Shown: positions 31,595-43,357, counted from the first letter of the stretch. The stretch is DNA of 64,000 nucleotides from Eublepharis macularius (GCF_028583425.1 NC_072801.1:15582001-15646000); one strand, 5' to 3'. Made by a program: numbers and translations. The notes: generated by a model from the sequence alone, not told the origin.

Positions 31595-34038
31595 ACTATG
31601 TGTGTTATTTTCATGTTACAGTATGGTCTGAGTGGAAGGAGGTGAGTGGAAGAAGCCTCATCCTCACCTTATTGCTCAATGGAGGTGACGATAGGCCAGG
31701 TACTAAACCTCCGCTCTACCTACTTCACAGGGTCGTTGTGTAAAATGGAGGCGATCCCATGTACACTACCTATAATAAAATAACAACAGTTAAAATAAAA
31801 TAATAACATAACTGATTTGTCTCCATCATGTGGTACATATTGGCTATGGCTGGCACAGTTCCTTTGTGTGTAAAGGTATTTGTCTTTCTAATGTCCCTGT
31901 CTCATGTTGTGCCATCTTACAGGTGGCAGTGTACTAATGTACACTTAAAGAGATTTACATTCCCCCCCTTAGTATATATTGTGTCCCGTTTTGAGCAGGC
32001 AGCACTTATACCGTGGCAACATCTCTGGCAAATGGTATGTGCCTTCTGTATGCGTGCATCAAAAGAATTGGTACCTTACAGCGTGTCAAAATGGATATGT
32101 GCATTTGTTAAACAGGAATGCATGTACATGGCACGAATGCTTTTTCCTGCAAAGAAGCAAACCAGCTAGAGGATTGTTACAGATGAAGCAGCCCAGTGAT
32201 TTAGCAAAGGTCATTTAAACCAAAGTTTCCAAACTACCGTCTTGTCTGTTGTTCTGCATCTTCATTTGCTATTTGCATTTCAATTAGTTTTTGCTTCTCT
32301 TTTGAATTGTGGTTTCGTGCATATGCTGCAGGCTCCACTAGCGGATGCTTCTTGGTAATATTTTGCTTCCATCCATTCTTTATTACTTCTGTGTCTCCCT
32401 TTCCTACTCTTCACCTTTGCATCATAAGAATCTGTAGGTTTCTTGGGGCAGGGACTTGTTTTCGTACATGTGGTGCTACATAAAGTACCACCTACATTGA
32501 GGCACATTGAATTATAATAATAATAATTCCTCCCTCTTTTCTTTTCTGATTGGTTCAGTGTTCCTTGTGCTCATTTAGCAGTTCTTGTTCATGGCAAATA
32601 TCTTTTCAAAGTATCCGCCTCCCTCTTGCAGTTTTGCACCTTGGTTTATTAAACCACAAAGGCAACCACTTTTGTGGCTGTATGCCAATTCCACTCAGTT
32701 TTAAAAGGTGTCAAAGCCCAAAACTTGCCCCTAAAAAAGGTACAGCCCAGTTATTTGTGGAAGAGCAAACGGATGCGTGGACAGTAACATGAAAAGGAAG
32801 AGTTCGTGGAAGCAAATGGCTAACAGTTGCAGTGGAGGGGGGGCTGCTCAGTGCTCAGTACAGACACAAGGCATCAAGTAGAAAAAAGCTGTACTATGCT
32901 TTAAGTGACTCACCCAAGGTTATGCACAAAGTCTGTGGCTGCAAGGAATTTTTAACGTGACCCTCCTGAACCCAGCCCACAGCTTCCAGCAGTCAAAACA
33001 TCTGTCTCATAGCCAAGTTAACTCATTTGTTACTGTAACAATGCTAGAGATTGTGTAAAACGGCTGTCAACAAGGCTTAATTTTTACCTAAGATTCCAGC
33101 CTGGGAGATGTGAGTAATCCCTGTAAAAATGGAAGTGTTTCTGAGCAAATGCAGAGTGCAATTCTCCCTTCTACTGAGCAACAGTCAGCAAACCACAAGA
33201 CTCCTGGAATTAGGGGGGCACAACTGCTGGGGCAGGCCCAAGCCTCCCCTCCCACCTTACTTCAGGCACCTCTCCTTTTACAGCTTGACTCTCCGCATAA
33301 AGCAGAGCAGCTCCGGTGCTAAGTCCCCATAGAGGGTGTCTCTCCAATCCATACTGGAGAAATTAATTGCCAGGTTCTGGCTTCAGGCGCTGTATTAAAA
33401 GTGCCCTTATAGGAGTATTTCTTTGGCGATGCTGGTCGACAGTACCTGTTTTACGGCACCTGTTCCCTTTATATGTGCTTCATTTCTCTTGGCATGAACT
33501 ACATTTGTACATAATACTTTGGAGCATATTTGCTAAATTCGGTCCATTTTTAGTGCATGCCGACCTGCTTGACTGATTTGGGCGTCAACTCGCCACTCTT
33601 TTGCTATGGTGTGTTTGATTTTGTTTTCAAATCCTGGAAAAAATGTGATTTCTTTTTTGGTCCGGGAGATGATCAGTGAGAAAAATATGTGTAACTAAAT
33701 CTAAACATGTAGGATGTAAAGAAAATATATGTTTAGAATTAATACAGATTCAATTACCAAGGCTGCACTGTTTGGTCCTTATAATTTAAACGTTTTTGAC
33801 TGGTTGGAAAGGGGGTCCTCATTATTTGTTTTTATTTATTTATTTATTTATTTATTAAAATATTCACAGCCTGCTTTTCCTCGTGGTTAAAGGCAGCTTA
33901 AAATTCACAATTTAAAAAATACAGAATAAAATAAAACCCCAAATAATCCACCCTAAAATATTCCTGCAGTCTGTACCCCAGTAAAAGTCTAAGTAAATAA
34001 CATGTCAATGCAATGCCTCTTTAAAAATTTGTAGAGAC
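31595..34038. other. intronic or intergenic stretch with faint SINE and LINE traces
   Basis: A worn SINE body lies near 31675-31770 (acttcacagggtcgttgtgt) and a MIR-like piece near 32880-33000. From 33860 the text resembles a reversed LINE 3' end. No gene. Confidence 0.4.
33828..33857. repeat. (TTTA)n microsatellite
   Basis: Short run of TTTA units, probably the A-tail of a reversed LINE remnant to its right. Confidence 0.9.
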
Positions 34039-34086
34039 AGCATCTTACTTACGGTTGTTGTGGATTTTCCGGGCTGTATAGCCGTG

Positions 34087-34160
34087 GTCTTGGCATTATA
34101 GTTCCTGACATTTCGCCAGCAGCTGTGACTGGCATCTTCAGAAGTGTAGCACCAAAAGAC
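34087..34160 (-). ncRNA. hammerhead-type fold, left arm
   Basis: Mirror of 34222-34295: on the minus strand CTGAAGA begins at 34141 and GAAA ends at 34111. Confidence 0.6.
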
Positions 34161-34221
34161 AGAGATCTCTGAGAGATCTGATTATTTCCCTCTATTATTT
34201 CCCTCCCTCTGAGAGATCTCT

Positions 34222-34295
34222 GTCTTTTGGTGCTACACCTCTGAAGATGCCAGTCACAGCTGCTGGTGAAACGTCAGGAACTACAATGCCAAGAC
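34222..34295 (+). ncRNA. hammerhead-type fold, right arm
   Basis: CTGAAGA at 34241-34247, stem II from gccagtc/gctggt, GAAA at 34268-34271, then CGTC: the self-complementary ACGT can make a minimal stem III between two units, followed by the GUC site. Stem I forms from cct/agg plus an outer gtctt..gg / ccaagac helix. Confidence 0.65.
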
Positions 34296-34374
34296 CACGG
34301 CTATACAGCCTGGAAAATCTACAACAACCATCGTTCTCCGGCCGTGAAAGCCTTCGACAAAGCATCTTACTTAC

Positions 34375-34964
34375 CTTCTCATAGGGCTGCAATCAAAAAG
34401 AAATTAGTTGATACCAGGAGGTCTACCCTAAGCAGGGGCCATCATGAGAATGATGGTTAATCCATACGTGCTTTGTTAAACAATGTTTTTTTAAATGTTG
34501 CATTTACGAGTCTATGGATGGCAAACCCACTCTATTCTAGAAAAGGCGCTCCTCCTTTAAGGCCACTGGGAATAGTTCCAGCGAGCTGATGGCACGGGGG
34601 CCACCTTCCCCCACTGTAGCACTTGTGCAAGGGGTGGCCAACACCCTGTTTGGGGTGGCCCTTGTAGCCGCTTCTGTGGCAAGCCGGCAGCAAGCAAGAC
34701 AGCTGCACAGGCTCCATGCAGGAAAGGCAAGCAACAACAGCAGAAGCGAGGCGGCTACATGGGCCCCACACTGGGTGGGCGAGCAGCTGCAGAGCTGAGA
34801 GAGCCTGCTTTTGCTCCCCCCACGGAGGTGGGACTGTGGGCAGGCCAGGGGCCGGGGCCCTCCCAAGAGCCGTTGATGCTTCCTGGCCCACCCTGCCTCC
34901 TTTTACAGAAAGAATTGCCTCTTCTGTGAGATGGTGCTTGTGGTGACGCGTGGCGGTGGTGTAG
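34375..34964. other. unassigned stretch
   Basis: Overlapping frames of 76-147 codons on both strands at 34532-34975, GC-moderate and without known domains. No repeat recognised. Confidence 0.3.
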
Positions 34965-35338
34965 AGTGCTCTCAAGTCATAGCTGGCTTATGGTGACCCC
35001 TGGCGGGGTTTTCATGGCAAGAGACTAACAGAGGCGGTTTGCCATCGCCTGCCTCTGCAACCCTGGTCTTCATTGCAGGTCTCCCATCCACTAACCAAGG
35101 CTGACCCTGCTTCTGACATCGGATGAGATCAGGTTCACCTGGGCTGAATCCACATTACCTCCGCGCGTCCCGGTGTTGCACTAAATGTTCGCTAAACACC
35201 CGGAAGTATAGCGTCTTTCAAGCGCGATTGCACTAGAAAGATGCTATACTTCCGGGTGTTTAGCGAACATTTAGTGCAACACCGGGACGCGCGAAGGTAA
35301 TGTGGATTCAGCCCTGGGCTATCCAGGTCAGGGTGTGG
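34965..35338 (-). mobile_element. 5S-rRNA-derived SINE, minus strand, split by a fold-back
   Basis: The + text 'ggtctcccatccactaacca', 'gctgaccctgcttctgacat', 'gatgagatcaggttcacctgg' is the complement of the 5S rRNA internal promoter region. The body has 'ttttcatggcaagagactaa' and 'tttgccatcgcctgcctctg'. The 5S text stops at 35140 and resumes at 35315. Confidence 0.85.
35141..35314. mobile_element. 174-bp near-perfect palindrome, PIF/Harbinger-like
   Basis: Ends GGGCTGAATCCACATTACC and complement. Arms of about 80 bp mirror one another (e.g. gtttagcgaacatttagtgc). Setting it aside restores the 5S SINE text. A 3-bp CTG duplication is possible but blurred by the C/G run at the junction. Confidence 0.85.
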
Positions 35339-35767
35339 TGATGCATAGAGGGAAATAATCTTTTTAAAAAGGCATTCTCCTACTTCAAGATGGTTATTTT
35401 AATCATATATACAACATGAAAATTCCTTAATCAGTTAATTTACTATGAGGAATCTACTAAGATTTCTTTAATCAAGTGACTACTGTTTAAAGGTGTACAC
35501 CTAAGAATTTTTAAATATGCACCTTTTAAAATATGAAAATTATGTTAGCAAACAGGCTCCTTGGGCAGGGAGCCAGGTTGGCTGCAGTTCTCTGGATACA
35601 CTTGGTGGCAGAGCTTGGTGCACTGCTACGTTAACGTGTGAAACGGCTGTTAAACAAGTCTTCCCTGGGTCACGTTGCTTGTCCTGCCCCTCCTCGCTGG
35701 TGTGTTGTAGCTCCCTGGTTTACTTAGTGGAACACAAATATGTCTATTTTCTTTGGTCTTGAATATA
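35339..35767. other. unassigned stretch
   Basis: Nothing recognised. Confidence 0.3.
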
Positions 35768-35775
35768 CCTTCTCT

Positions 35776-35983
35776 CAGGGCTTTTTTCTGGGAAAAGAGG
35801 TGGTGGAACTCAGTGGGCTGCCCTCGGAGAAAATGGTCACATGGCTGGTGGCCCCGCCCCCTGATCTCCAGACAGACGGGAGTTTAGATCGCCCTCCGTT
35901 CTGCCTGGAGCTCAGGGGGTGGGGCCATTTGTAAGAGGTGCCAGAACTCCGTTCCACTGTGTTCCTGCTGAAAAAAAGCCCTG
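35776..35983 (+). mobile_element. family P hAT miniature, copy 6
   Basis: L end left, R end right. Flanks ccttctct (35768-35775) and ctttttct (35984-35991) match 6 of 8. Confidence 0.9.
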
Positions 35984-36452
35984 CTTTTTCTTGAGTCCTT
36001 TCTGGCTAGTTCCTTCCTCATTCTTTAATGGAGGCGGTTTCCCACCCACAGTGCCAGGATTACTTTCTTTTCCTTTTGTGCCTGTTTGTTTTACTTATTA
36101 AAATCCTGCTTTCCTAGAAATTAGTGTTCACAACAATTCGTGTAATTTGCAAGTCACATTTTTTTAAAAAATCAACACACTTAGTTTGCCCCAAACAAAA
36201 GAATTAAAATCAACAGTCATAAAGTAGGTTACCAACAGAACAGGTCAAGTTAGGGAGAGTAGAATTTCTTTAAAAAGCAATTGGAAACAAAAAGATTTTT
36301 GCCTGGCACCTGAAAACCACCTCATGGGGGAGGGAATTCCAAAGATGTGGAACCACTTCCAAGAAGTCCCCGTTCCTGATAATTATCCACCACCTTAAAT
36401 GGTGGAATTGCCCACTGAAGGATTATCAGCAGTTATTAATCATGATGGCTAA
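35984..36452. other. A/T-rich stretch, possible old LINE/SINE tail
   Basis: Text such as 'cttattaaaatcctgctttcctag' at 36095-36120 looks like a reversed SINE or LINE tail, too worn to name. Confidence 0.35.
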
Positions 36453-37215
36453 ATCATAGAATCAGAATCATAGAATTATAGAATCATAGGGCTGGAAGGG
36501 ATCTCTAGGGTCGTCTAGTCCAACCTCCTGCACAATGCAGGAAATTCAGTTACCTCCCCCACTACACAACCAGTGGCCCTTACTGCATACCCAGAAGATG
36601 GTAAAACACCATCAGGATCCCTAGCCCAACTGGCCTGGGAAAATGACTACCTGACCCCAAGGTGGTAATTGGCCTTACCCTGGGCATGTAAGAAGGAGCC
36701 ATGAGAACTAAGCACTGGTGTAACCCTTCCTGCCCTCCCTCTTGTGATCTGCCTACATTCACAGAACCAGCATTGCTGTCAGATGGCCATCTAGCCTCTG
36801 CTTAAAAACCTCCAAAGAAGATCCCACCACCTCCCGAGGAAGCCTGTTCCACTGAGGGGGCCGCTCTAACTGTCAGGAAGTTCTTCCTGATGTTTAGAGT
36901 TTTTAGCCAAAAACTCTTTTGATTTAATAACCCATTGGTTTTGGCCCGACCTCCTGGGGCAGTGGAAAACAACTCCATGCCATCCTCTATATGACAGCCC
37001 TTCAGGTACTTGAAGATGGTTATTATCATATCACCTCTCAGTCATCTCCTCTCGAAGCTAAACATACCAAGCTCCTTCAACCTTTCCTCATAGGACTTGG
37101 TCTCTAGACCCCTCACCATCTTCACTGCCTTCTTCTGGAAACGTTCCAGCTTGCCTATAGCCTTCTGAAATGGAACCTCCATCTTCAGAAGCAGCATACC
37201 TTTCTCAACTCTAGG
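36453..37215 (-). mobile_element. CR1 LINE, ORF2 end and 3' UTR
   Basis: The minus frame at 37180-37042 gives FQKKAVKMVRGLETKSYEE, RLKELGMFSFERR, the well-known closing region of CR1 ORF2. The left edge has repeated atcatagaat units, the CR1 terminal repeat read in reverse. 5'-truncated near 37215. The best-preserved CR1 in the window. Confidence 0.9.
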
Positions 37216-37589
37216 ACCTGACTTTGGAATAGGGTGGAAATGATGCACTACACACTCATTCCTATTCCTTCCAAAGGCAAGGTATGGGATTATGAAGGAG
37301 AAGGTGATGTGGTTTGGGCACATAACTCTCCCCACATGTATCCCATAGGGAATCCCTGTGCTGGGAGTTGGTGGGAGGGAGCATTCCTGATATTTTCCTC
37401 AGTGCTTGGAGCTCAGAAGTATTTTGGGAGAGCAGAGACATGAAAAAGCAGGCAAAATGAGGAAGAGGGGTACTAGTGACTGAGTGGGGTCAGAGGAGAT
37501 GATTCCCAGACGTCCCTCTGCCTATGAAGACTTTTTAAAGAGAGTTTTTCGGTTCCAGATATTAAAATTTGGCTGTAACAACAAAAACA
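37216..37589. other. unassigned stretch
   Basis: Nothing recognised. Confidence 0.3.
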
Positions 37590-37800
37590 GTGTGCTTATA
37601 TACTGTTCTTCTGGACAGGTTAGTGCCCCACTCAGAGTGGAGAATAAAGTCGGTGTTCTTATTATGCCCACAGTCCATCTGAGAAGCTGGGGCTGAGAGG
37701 AGTGGCTTACCCAAGGCCACCTGCTGAGCTCATGGCAGGAGTGGAAGTCGAACTAGCAGACTGCTGATTTGGAGTCCACTCACACATTACCACAACACAA
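37590..37800 (-). mobile_element. tRNA-derived SINE, minus strand, worn
   Basis: The + text 'gtgcttatatactgttcttctgg', 'cactcagagtgg', 'acccaaggccacctgctgag' and 'gtggaagtcgaac' is the reversed order of the SINE at 46984. Confidence 0.6.
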
Positions 37801-38215
37801 TAGCATTTAAGCACTATGTGAAAATGGCTGATAGAACCACCCGGTAGCTGTCATTGGCAAATAAAACTTGCAAAATATTCACTCTCTTCATCTTAATTTT
37901 AAAAATCCTTTAAAAAATCTTTACAGAATATGCCGTTATAGAAGCTCCCCTCCCCCTTTGTTCCTGGATGCGGTAAGGCCAAAAATGAAACGAAACAACA
38001 CAGCAGCAGAGATTTTGTGGTAGGGACTATTTTTGGGGTGGGGAAAGACAAAAACTCGCAGTCACAAAAAGCGGGATCAGAGCACTAGTCACAAAGCTCT
38101 TTGCATACCAAGTACTATTCTCCAGGACACGTGACACTGTGAACAATGCCGCAGGAATGTGTGAAAGGGTTTAGGATGGCTGGGCAGGGATTAAAGGTCT
38201 TGTAAAGCAACAAGT

Positions 38216-38610
38216 GGGGGGAAAAGAGGTGGTGGAGCTCAGTGGGTTGCCAGAACAGGGGGCAACTCTTGGCAGGAGGTAGTGCCCCTGGTACCACATG
38301 TGTGTGCGCAAAGTGCACACATGCTCCCAGGACTGCACAATGACGTCACTTTGGGTCAGCTGGAACAAGGGGGAAGTTTTTAAAAGTTTAAATCACCCTC
38401 AGCGAAAATGGTCACATGGTTGGTGGCCCTGCCCTCTGCTCTCCAGACAGAGGGGAGTTTAGATTGCCCTCCGTGCCGCTGGAGCGGCGCGGAGGGCAAT
38501 CTCAACTCCCCTCTGTCTGGAGATCAGGGGGCTGGGCCACCAGCCATGTGACCATTTTCAAGAGGTGCCAGAACTCCGTTCCACCGTGCTCCAGCTGAAA
38601 AAAAGCCCTG
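38216..38610 (+). mobile_element. family P hAT miniature, copy 7, long form, left tip lost
   Basis: The right end is complete (GAAAAAAAGCCCTG to 38610). The left begins at the gaaaagaggtggtgg part, without CAGGGC. An extra block at 38250-38335 makes it the longest copy. It holds a perfect TGACGTCA at 38341-38348. Confidence 0.85.
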
Positions 38611-38950
38611 GGTGATAGTGAATGTTAATAAAAGGCTGAGTGGTCAGGGTGGCTGCTGGAGCCCAGATTGCAGTTTCTTAATGTACTCCCTTCACCCAAG
38701 TGTGTCTGAGGAGGCCGTTGCTCAGCCAAACAACTCGGTGTGCAAACTGGTTCAACAGCCACCATGCCTTGGTTTAGACCCATATCCAGCATTCAGGCTA
38801 TTCTTTATCCACTGAAGATGATCTAGGGAAAGTTCAACTTCCATGCTTAGCTTCTTGCTGGTTGTCACTTCATAGGCCTTTAGGCTCAATGGTGGAGTAG
38901 ATGCCATCAGCGTAGGAGGTCGCAGGCTCAGCCCTCGGATTCTCAAGGCT
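38611..38950. other. unassigned stretch
   Basis: No gene. Text at 38875-38945 (aggctcaatggtggagtaga, cgcaggctcagccctcgg) is tRNA-SINE-like. Confidence 0.35.
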
Positions 38951-39164
38951 GCAAAAGAGACCTGGCCATTTCCCCGCATCATAAAAATAGTGCCCCACTC
39001 ACAGAACACTGGTGGCTTCTTTGCATGATTTCTGACGTCACTCAGATGCAGGCAGCCGTTTTTGTGGCGTCCAGGTGACATCAGAAATCACGCGAAGAAG
39101 CGGCCAGTGTTCCATGAGTGGGGAACTATTTTTAAGACGTGGAGAAATGGCCCTGATCTCTTGG
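38951..39164. mobile_element. 214-bp inverted-repeat element of unknown class
   Basis: Arms of about 95 bp mirror each other (gaaatggcc/ggccatttc, aaaaatagt/actattttt, cactggtggcttctt and gaagaagcggccagtg). It holds TGACGTCA at 39033-39040 in one arm and TGACATCA in the other. No clear duplication. Confidence 0.7.
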
Positions 39165-40539
39165 TGGAATGCTTGTCAGGAGGCTGTCAGTCCTTGGCAG
39201 GTAGATCCCCAAGCCCTTAACAGCAAACACCCAGGTGTATTGGTTGAAGTAACTTTATTAGAGATCCATCAAGTTCAAGGCGCTCAGACAATGGAAATTG
39301 GCAGAAGTGACGTAAATGGGATGGTAGTGTTAGTTATAGGGAAGCTTCCCGCCTTTGGGACAGGGGCCGTTGAGGTTTGAGCATGAAGGGGCCAAGGGGA
39401 AAAGATCGGTTTGGGCCAGACATGAAATCATCCCAGTTCTCAGGAAAGATACATCTCGAGCCGGCTGCAGCTGGCATTCAAGGACACTTGCCCGAAGCAG
39501 CTGGTAAAGCGAAAGTACATACTTGTGAGATGCCAAGCTAGCATCAATAAGGAACTTCCCATGTTCTCAGAGGACCGGTATCCAACACAGACACTTTACT
39601 GGCAGATATGCAGGCAGGCATACATGACAGAGGCTCTGACAGTAGTGAGTGGCCATTGTTCAGAAGCAGAAGATACCCTTTTCATGTGAAAGATCCTGAG
39701 TTCAGTCCCCAGCAGGTAGCAGGTGCTGCCTGAAATCCTGGGGAATGACCATCAATAAGCTGGGGAGACCTCAGGTCCGACAAGTTTAAAACAGCTCCAT
39801 ATGTTCATTTTGCCCAATGTGACGTTCAGATCCTGTTGTCATGCATTCCAGGTGTGGCGGAAGGGCTTCCGAAGGCGCTTCTTCTGCCTTGAAAACAAAA
39901 GACTCCGTGCCGTGCCTTTAGATTACTTCTGCCGCCCTTGTGGAACGCTCTGTGTATGCAGGAGGCTTGTGTAGAACTTCTGGCCCAATCCATTGCTCAG
40001 CAAGCTGCAGTGCCCTTTGGATTTCCTGGGGAGGCTGAAAAAATTAACATGGAGCTTCCCGCTGTGACACCTCCTCCCCGGTACAGTTCCGTGTGGAACT
40101 ATGCTGAGAATATGAATGGCCTGATCAGGAACTGTCTTTATCTATTAGAGAATTCTATACTGTGCTTAGAACAGTGCGGGCATAAAGCAGCACTTTCGAA
40201 AGGATGTGCAATTGCTGCTACTGCGCCCTGATCTTAGAGAAAGCCTTCTGGGGCTGGGAGCACAGAGCTTTTGCCTGTCTGTTCTGTTGTTGAACTGGTC
40301 CACTGACCCTTTCTTATTTGACTTCAGACCCATGAGGTCAAAAGTGAGCATTTCAGGGAGACACCAGAGAGCAGCTTCTCAGGAGACAGGACTACCCAGC
40401 CTTCATTTTATAGGACGGTCATCTCCTGTTCCATAGCCCTCTGCAGAAAGCCCCTTCTCTGTTTGGAGACTGCCCATCTCCTGAGGCTCCTGTGAGCCTT
40501 GGGCCGTGGAATTTGGGCGCTAAGGAAGGGTGAACCCAA
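39165..40539. other. mostly unassigned, one SINE trace
   Basis: A worn tRNA-SINE lies at about 39640-39770 (gttcagtccccagcaggtag). The rest is not recognised and small frames look like chance. Confidence 0.35.
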
Positions 40540-40740
40540 GGTGCTGTAGGGTTAGGACATCAAGCTCGAATCTGGGAGATCCAAGTTCAAATCCGCACTT
40601 CGGTGGGTGGCCTTGGGCCAGTCGTACACACACTCCACCTAACCTACCTCACAAGGTTGTTGTGAAGATTAAGAGAGCAATATAAACTTCTTTGGTTTCC
40701 CTTTGGGAAGAAAGGTGGGGTATAAATTAAGTAAGTAAAT
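40540..40740 (+). mobile_element. tRNA-derived SINE
   Basis: B-box-like agttcaaatccgcacttcgg, body 'cctcacaaggttgttgtgaa', tail 'aaggtggggtataaatt' with GTAA units. Confidence 0.75.
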
Positions 40741-42150
40741 AAGGGTGCCTTGTAGGTCAGGAGGTGGCGCTGGGTTGAGTAGTGGTGGAGCCTAGCAGTG
40801 CCCGATGGTAGCACACGACATCTCGGGAGGAAGTTAGTGATGCCTGGAGCTTCAGGGGTAGAGGCTGATGGGAATTAAGAGTGGGGTTCACAGCAAAACC
40901 TCTTGCGCCAACTCCAGCTTCTCCCCTTGGGATTTTGCCTGTGCTCCAGAGACCCTGGGAAGGAAGCTACCCTGTAACCCAGTATCCCAGTTAAGGCACA
41001 TAGCATAGCTTCTCCTGGTGGCCATGGACTATAACTGCAGGCACCTAACAACAGGAACATGGGCTGTAATCAAGAGAAAGCAGTAGTCCCAGCGGTGCAT
41101 GGCACAAGCTGTGTCCCTTTCATTGACATATATTCCAACTGGCCCTTTTTACCATGACATGATCTGCACTTTACCCCTTATACTTGCCCCGTTCAGTCCC
41201 TGTTCCTATTTCATTGTGATCTTCCAAGGAACACCTTGTTAAAATTCCATTTGGGGGGGATTCTGTTCTTCAGGGTTAAGCCCCCCCCCGCCCCATTTCT
41301 ACAAACGAAATCTCAGAATGGGAGGAGAGGATTCATTTGGTCTCAAATGCATGCGCAAGAACATGATGGCATTTATGTCGCAGAGCTCTCGGCTTGCCGT
41401 TTGACACACTGCAGCTGCTGATGTATATTTTGAAGACCTGTTTTTGGACATCCTTAACATAAAGGTGAAGTAGCTTGGTTTTTATAACAGTACAAGGCAG
41501 AACAAATAAATCCAGCAGACTGACTGAAGACTTCGGCAATGTGTAATGTGGGAAGCGTTGGAGAGGAAGAAAAGGGTTTACAAGAGTCCCTGTGCCCCAA
41601 TGTTCATCTGTGAAATGTTAGATGGTATACATTTATTGTGGGGAAGTTGGGGGGCGGCAGGAATCTTTACAATCTCATCCAGTAGTATTCTGGAAAGTTT
41701 CTGGGAGGATCTGGTGTCTTCAAGCGGAGTTGTTTTTGTAAACAAGCGTAGCTCTTTCTGTTCTTAATCCAACAAATGAATGCTTTAACTATTATTTAAC
41801 CACTCAATTGACCCAAGTGGGTTTTTTTGCTTTTGGACCAGCCAAACAGTCCAAATGCATCTCTGGTTCCATTTCCTCAGCTCTTTTAGCCAGCTTTAAT
41901 TCTCAAACACCCCAGAAAAAATTAATTGTGTAGGCTGGGTGGATCAAGCAACCTCTGTGGGAAAAGCTGCCAATGCAATAAATCGGATGTCTGAGTGGAG
42001 CAGAAGTGGGCTCAATTAGCACAGGGCGGAAAAATCCTATCACCCTGCACCCATATAGGGAGGTGATTTTGCTCAGGAATTCTGGTGAAGAAAGCCTGAG
42101 TCAGTAGAAGTTACACACGCACGCACACAAACACAGATTCATGATCACAG
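40741..42150. other. unassigned stretch
   Basis: No gene or repeat recognised in 1.4 kb. Confidence 0.3.
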
Positions 42151-42540
42151 TTTCAGGTAGGTAGCCTTCTTGGTCCACAATAGAACAGTAGGATTTGAGT
42201 CTCAGTATCTGAAGAAGGGAGCTTTGACTCTCGAAAGCCTATACACCAGGGCTTTTTTTCAGGGGGAATGTGGGGGAACGGAGTTCCGGAAGCTCTTGAA
42301 AATGGTCACATGGCTGGTGGCCCCGCCCCCTGATCCCCGGACAGAGGGGAGTTTAGATCGCCCTCCACCCGTGCGGAGGGCAATCTCAACTCCCCTGTCT
42401 GGAGATCAGGGGGCGGGGCCACCAGCCATGTGACCATTTTCTCCGAGGGCAACCCACTGAGTTCCACCACCTCTTTTCCCAGAAAAAAAGCCCTGCTATA
42501 CACTAAACATTGGTCTGTAAGGTGCCTCTGGACTCAGGTC
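42151..42540 (+). mobile_element. Penelope-type hammerhead unit split by a hAT insertion
   Basis: The left part (42151-42246) has CTGAAGA at 42209-42215, a stem-loop and GAAA at 42233-42236, then GCCTATACAC. The right part resumes at 42496 with ctatacac, then ggtctgtaaggtgcctctgg. It is a further sequence variant of the units at 368 and 30859. Confidence 0.65.
42247..42495 (-). mobile_element. family P hAT miniature, copy 8
   Basis: Perfect 8-bp duplication ctatacac (42239-42246, 42496-42503). R end left, L end right. Inserted in the hammerhead unit. Confidence 0.95.
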
Positions 42541-43357
42541 CTAGATTCATCACAGCTATTGTGGCTTGGAGAGAATGAACGCTTCTCCGTGCGCACTCGC
42601 TCACAAGCCAGTAACGCTGTTAAATAAACCGATAGATAGGGCAGGGATTGTTGGGAAGTTCTCTTGTGTGATCCTCGCTGAAATAAATGGGCGTGCCTTG
42701 AGAGCTTTTTGCTGTTGTTCCCATTCATATGCAGGAGAACTTTGCAATGGATTGTGTGTTTTGAAACAAAGGGGAAATTGCACCCAGAAATTGCACCCAA
42801 TGGGAAGAATGGCCCGTGGCCTCCTTTTGACAGCAGCTTCTGATGCATGTCTTCCTAATGCCTTTGTGTTCTTCCTGGTTCCTTTCCATTGTGTTTCGTA
42901 ATTTAAGAAATCTGGCCTCTTTTTAGAAAGATGCTAATCCCGCCCCCCCTCCCTTTCCATGGGGCCAATGTTAATTTAAGGCAGGTTTTAAAACAGAAGG
43001 ATTAGGCGATGATGGATGCTTAGGGCAGTATAATAGACCAATACGGAGAGTCTACTTTAGCCCAGGTGGTGCAAGGGATAAAATGATGGTGGGTGTGTCA
43101 GCTGTAGATAAAGTAGATTCCTATTCTGCCTGAGTGCAAACAGGTATCTGTTCATCCCATCATTTTAGAAACTGGGCACTGGCATCAATCTTGGGCATAG
43201 CTGTTCACAACCAGTGCCAGGTCAACCACAGGCTTTCTGCCAAGCTGTGGGCCACAGCAGAGGCCCAGCATAATCTCTCTGCAGGTTTTCTGCCTTGCTC
43301 CTCTACGCCTCACTATAGTGGATCCCTGCTTTGTTTCTGCATAACTTTATATTCAAA
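42541..43357. other. unassigned stretch
   Basis: Overlapping frames on both strands at 42534-42901 show no known domain. Nothing recognised. Confidence 0.3.

Larger units (their letters stand above)
34053..34360. mobile_element. PLE-derived inverted repeat with hammerheads, no coding part
   Basis: A 308-bp fold-back between perfect 14-bp copies of agcatcttacttac (34039-34052, 34361-34374). Each arm carries the terminal sequence of the PLE at 43372-44430, in opposite orientation, meeting at a short T-rich centre. Hammerhead-type folds lie at 34222-34295 (+) and 34087-34160 (-). The protein-coding part is absent, so this is a non-autonomous form. Confidence 0.85.

Noticed and set aside
34532-34975. 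147-codon minus frame
   Set aside because: Competes with 69-109 codon frames in other phases, has no known motif and no splice or start context.
34965-35338. 5S rRNA gene
   Set aside because: The 5S-like part is partial, reversed and fused to a SINE body, so it is a 5S-derived SINE.
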